Shown piece after piece: positions 8,145-12,412 of a stretch of 12,412 nucleotides of DNA (position 1 is its first letter; each line of letters begins with the position of its first letter). Under the pieces are notes generated by a model, which saw nothing but the letters and a program-made list of their open reading frames with translations, was not told the origin of the DNA and ran no database searches. A program made the position numbers and the translations under genes. Origin of the DNA: Burkholderiales bacterium (GTDB lineage: Bacteria > Pseudomonadota > Gammaproteobacteria > Burkholderiales > JAEUMW01); assembly GCA_016791285.1 (NCBI GenBank), contig JAEUMX010000057.1, positions 1 to 12,412 on the forward strand. The letters are read 5' to 3'.

Positions 8145-8969
8145 TCATCCGGCAGTCCACTCCACGAAGCCGGTGTAGGCCGTCACGAGCACGACGACGC
8201 CGAAGACGATGCGATACCACGCGAAGAGCGTGAAGTCATGGCGCATGATGTAGCGCAGCAGCCAGCGGATGCACAGGAACGCCGAGACGAAGGATGCCAC
8301 CAGTCCGACGGCAAAATAGCCCGCGTCCTGCAGGTCGAGCAGCCCCCGGTTCTTGTAGAGATCGTAGCCACCGGCAGCGACCAGCGTGGGCACCGCCAGG
8401 AAGAAGGAGAACTCGGTGGCCGCCTTGCGCGAGAGCCCGAACAGCAGGCCGCCGATGATCGTGGCACCGGAGCGCGAGGTGCCCGGGATCAGGGCGAACG
8501 CCTGTGCGCAGCCGACCTTGAGCGCGTCCTTCCAGGTCATGTCGTCGACGGAGGCGACTGTGACCGCGTGCTGGCGCCGTTCCGCCCACAGGATGACGAA
8601 CGCGCCCACGATGAAAGCGATCGCCACCGGCACCGGCTTGAAGAGCGCGGCCTTGATGTACTTGCCGAAGGCGAGGCCGAGCAGCGCTGCCGGCATGAAC
8701 GCGATGACGAGGTTGGCGACGAAGCGCTGCGCGCCGGGATCCGAGACGATCCCGCGCAACACGGCAGCGAACTTGTGGCGGTACTCCCATACCACCGCGA
8801 GCATCGCGCCGGTCTGGATCACGAGCTCGAAGATCTTGCCCTTTTCGTCGTTGAAGCCCAGAAGATCGCCGGCGAGGATGAGATGGCCGGTGCTCGAGAT
8901 CGGCAGAAACTCGGTAAGACCCTCGACGATGCCGAGGACGAGCGCCTTCCAGTAGATTGGATCGAACAT
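8145..8969 (-). CDS. uppP: Undecaprenyl-diphosphatase UppP (BacA)
   Basis: This 274-residue polytopic inner-membrane enzyme dephosphorylates undecaprenyl diphosphate, recycling the lipid carrier for peptidoglycan and other envelope polymers; excess gives bacitracin resistance. Both family signatures are present. [16 protein letters not shown], around residues 16-31, has Glu16, Glu20 and His29, matching the catalytic Glu/His set. [21 protein letters not shown], around 162-182, has Arg166 in the second active-site repeat. Length matches the family (about 270). ATG 8969 is the natural start because the signature begins about 15 residues later; the ribosome site is weak. The MFS gene starts 16 bases after its stop. 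The preceding gene on this strand ends 179 bases upstream, so uppP may have its own promoter. A weak TACCAT -10-like element lies near 8993-8998 (minus strand), without a good -35. Confidence 0.96.
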   Translation of the reverse strand: MFDPIYWKALVLGIVEGLTEFLPISSTGHLILAGDLLGFNDEKGKIFELVIQTGAMLAVVWEYRHKFAAVLRGIVSDPGAQRFVANLVIAFMPAALLGLAFGKYIKAALFKPVPVAIAFIVGAFVILWAERRQHAVTVASVDDMTWKDALKVGCAQAFALIPGTSRSGATIIGGLLFGLSRKAATEFSFFLAVPTLVAAGGYDLYKNRGLLDLQDAGYFAVGLVASFVSAFLCIRWLLRYIMRHDFTLFAWYRIVFGVVVLVTAYTGFVEWTAG

Positions 8970-9010
8970 GGGGTCGCGACGGGAAAAGCGCGGATGGTAG
9001 CACGCACCCC

Positions 9011-9040
9011 GCGCGGCCGAGACCCGGGGGTGGGCCGCGC
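9011..9040. repeat. GC-rich inverted repeat between DUF937 gene and uppP
   Basis: GCGCGGCC (9011-9018) and GGCCGCGC (9033-9040) are a perfect 8-bp dyad. The 14-base loop holds a further ACCC/GGGT pairing. No T-run follows on either strand, so it is not a standard intrinsic terminator. It could stall or protect the end of the DUF937 transcript or form part of the uppP leader; chance in GC-rich DNA is also possible. Confidence 0.4.
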
Positions 9041-9148
9041 AGCCGTCGCCGTTGAGGCCGATCCGGCGGTGTTGTCAGCGGCTGTTACATGCTTGCCGGT
9101 GGGCTGTCGTGATGCGGCGCGGCCGCGGGGCGAGGACGGACGTTCGAA

Positions 9149-9721
9149 TCAGCCGCGGAACTGGCGCGCGAGCGCATCGACGCTCGCGCTCAACTGATCA
9201 AGGTCCGGCACCTGACCGCCCGGGGTGAAATGATCGACCACGTCGGGCAGCAGTTGCGACAGCCCGGCCGAGGTCTCCTGCTCGGACAGGCCCGCCTGCC
9301 GAGCGATCTGCGAGAGTCCGCCGCCGCCGAAAATCTGGCCGATGATGTCCGGGGAGATCGGCAGGTTCTGACCGGTGCCCACCCACGATTGCGCCTGGTC
9401 GCCGTACCCGGCCTGCTGGAAGCGCTGGAGCAGGTCGCCCAGACCGCCGGCGCCACCCGCCGCAGCGCCGCCCCCGAGCATGCCGCCGATCAGATCGCCC
9501 AGGCCGCCGCCGCCCTGCGCCTGTCCCGTCTGCTGTGCGCCGCCGCGATTGGCGAGCATGCCGAGCACCACCGGCAGCAATGCCATCAGGATACCGCCCA
9601 TGTCACCGCCACCGCGCGGCGCGGGCGCCTGCTGCTGACCCAGCGCTTCGCCGAGCGATCCGCCCAGTCCGCCGCCGCTTCCGCCCAACGCATTGCGCAG
9701 AATCTCGTCTAGAAGTCCCAT
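9149..9721 (-). CDS. YidB family protein (DUF937)
   Basis: This 190-residue protein begins MGLLDEILRNALGG, as YidB/DUF937 proteins typically do. Gly/Gln/Ala-rich low-complexity stretches (about residues 13-40 and 58-95) surround a short hydrophobic stretch, GGILMALLPVVLGMLA. The conserved C-terminal half has GLGDLLQRFQQAGYGDQAQSWV, then IIGQIF...LSQIARQAGLS and LLPDVVDHFTPGG, the hallmark helical repeat of the family. The function of YidB is not known; no signal peptide is evident. ATG 9721 has a clear AGGAGA ribosome site 7 bases upstream, which suggests efficient translation. It lies 52 bases downstream of yceH on the same strand. The family call rests on the conserved C-terminal motifs; Gly-rich regions are poor evidence on their own. 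Confidence 0.88.
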   Translation of the reverse strand: MGLLDEILRNALGGSGGGLGGSLGEALGQQQAPAPRGGGDMGGILMALLPVVLGMLANRGGAQQTGQAQGGGGLGDLIGGMLGGGAAAGGAGGLGDLLQRFQQAGYGDQAQSWVGTGQNLPISPDIIGQIFGGGGLSQIARQAGLSEQETSAGLSQLLPDVVDHFTPGGQVPDLDQLSASVDALARQFRG

Positions 9722-9773
9722 CTGTCTTTCTCCTGGTTGAAGACGCGTCGAAGCGTACGAGTCACCCTGCCTG

Positions 9774-10448
9774 CTAGCGCGGTGAGATTCCCAGCTCGGT
9801 GCAGAGTTTCACGACCGTCGACCTGAGCTCTTCGAGGTCGCCCGAGAGGCGCGCCACCTCGGCTCTCAGCGCGGCGAGCTCGCTGCCCGCGGCGTCACGC
9901 GCCGGCTCGTCTGCGGCTGTCGCCGCAAGCGTGGTTTCGGGCGCGGGCGGCCCCGAGAGCAGGTGTGCCCAGCGGTTCTCGCGCGCGCCCGGCTGCCGTG
10001 CGAGCTCGACCACGAGCGGTCCCGCCGTGCGCTCGGCGAGCTCCGTCAGAAAAGCCTCGACCGCGGAAATGTCGGCGAAGCGATGCAGGCGCTCGCAGCT
10101 GATGCGCAGCTCGCCGGCGGTCTGGGGTCCGCGCAGCATCAGGGTGGCAAGCAGTGCGACCGACTGCGGCGGAACCTGCAGCACCCGCTCGACGTTGTGG
10201 GCATGACGCATCACGCGCCCCCCGCTCGACTCGATGACGAGCGCGAGCGAGCGCAGATGGTCCAGGGCGGCCTGTACCTCCGCTTCCGTCGCGCTCAGCA
10301 CGGGGTCGCGGCTGGTCTTCTGGTTGCAGCCGGAAACCAGCGCGTTCAACGTGAGCGGATAGGTGTCGGGGACCGTGTGCTGCTTTTCCACCAGCACCCC
10401 CAGCACGCGCGCCTCCAGCAGCGACAGCGCGGGCAGCGTTGCACTCAT
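9774..10448 (-). CDS. yceH: YceH family protein (DUF480)
   Basis: This 224-residue cytoplasmic protein matches YceH/DUF480. It opens LSLLEARVLGVLVEKQHTVPDTYPLTLNALVSGCNQKTSRDPV, a first winged-helix domain. A second domain follows, with LLATLMLRGPQTAGELR and GPLVVELARQPGARENRWAHLLSG. The C-terminal tail (about 185-220) is heptad-like (ELAALRAEVARLSGDLEELRSTV), a likely coiled coil. Structures of the family show tandem winged helices, but the biological role is unknown. ATG 10448 gives a protein of usual length and the usual N terminus. A GTG at 10481, overlapping the thiC stop as GTGA, would add 11 residues and cannot be excluded. The frame continues far upstream only as a shadow of thiC. It starts 29 bases after thiC, so the two probably share a transcript. 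Confidence 0.92.
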   Translation of the reverse strand: MSATLPALSLLEARVLGVLVEKQHTVPDTYPLTLNALVSGCNQKTSRDPVLSATEAEVQAALDHLRSLALVIESSGGRVMRHAHNVERVLQVPPQSVALLATLMLRGPQTAGELRISCERLHRFADISAVEAFLTELAERTAGPLVVELARQPGARENRWAHLLSGPPAPETTLAATAADEPARDAAGSELAALRAEVARLSGDLEELRSTVVKLCTELGISPR

Positions 10449-10477
10449 GCGGTGGACCGGAGGAGCCGCGAGCGTGC

Positions 10478-12412
<1,935 letters not shown>

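Noticed and set aside
9375..9680. Glycine/proline-rich repetitive stretch in the DUF937 gene as a DNA repeat array
   Set aside because: The repetition is low-complexity Gly coding with irregular units. It is in frame with a conserved family protein and has no regular period.

Overview
This is GC-rich, densely packed chromosomal DNA with a conserved core-gene layout. The protein families and their order point to a betaproteobacterium, or a near relative, of the Nitrosomonadales/Rhodocyclales/Burkholderiales kind. The clues are glnA followed by a DUF4124 gene and ntrBC, a single-domain rhodanese divergent from glnA, and thiC followed by yceH. The lineage is an inference from gene content; no rRNA or tRNA is present to confirm it. 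I see no mobile element, CRISPR array, phage gene or broken gene.

Left part (1-4748). The last 42 codons of an exonuclease III gene are followed by a BT1-like transporter on the plus strand. This transporter meets ntrC tail to tail; the two stop codons are adjacent and form the palindrome TGATCA. Reading leftward from 4652 on the minus strand are a small secreted DUF4124 protein, ntrB (GTG start) and ntrC. A strong intrinsic terminator separates this set from glnA upstream of it.

Centre (4749-6888). glnA (glutamine synthetase type I, with the adenylylation tyrosine) lies on the minus strand. It is preceded by a near-consensus sigma-54 promoter and two NtrC-like operators 30 bp apart. The kinase and activator that would act on them (NtrB, NtrC) are encoded just downstream of glnA, so the whole nitrogen-control loop is in one place. 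A rhodanese-domain gene is divergent from glnA and shares the 277-base control region.

Right part (6889-12412). All genes are on the minus strand. In transcription order they are thiC (thiamine pyrimidine synthase), yceH (DUF480), a glycine-rich YidB/DUF937 protein, uppP (undecaprenyl-diphosphatase) and a 12-helix MFS transporter. The thiC leader at the right edge contains a perfect 8-bp inverted repeat that covers the ribosome binding site. It could be the expression platform of a TPP riboswitch whose aptamer would lie beyond the window.

I found no convincing new biological system. The points most worth a second look are regulatory: the glnA control region shared with the rhodanese gene, the DUF4124 gene coupled to ntrB, the two possible ntrC starts, the abutting convergent stops and the thiC leader hairpin.
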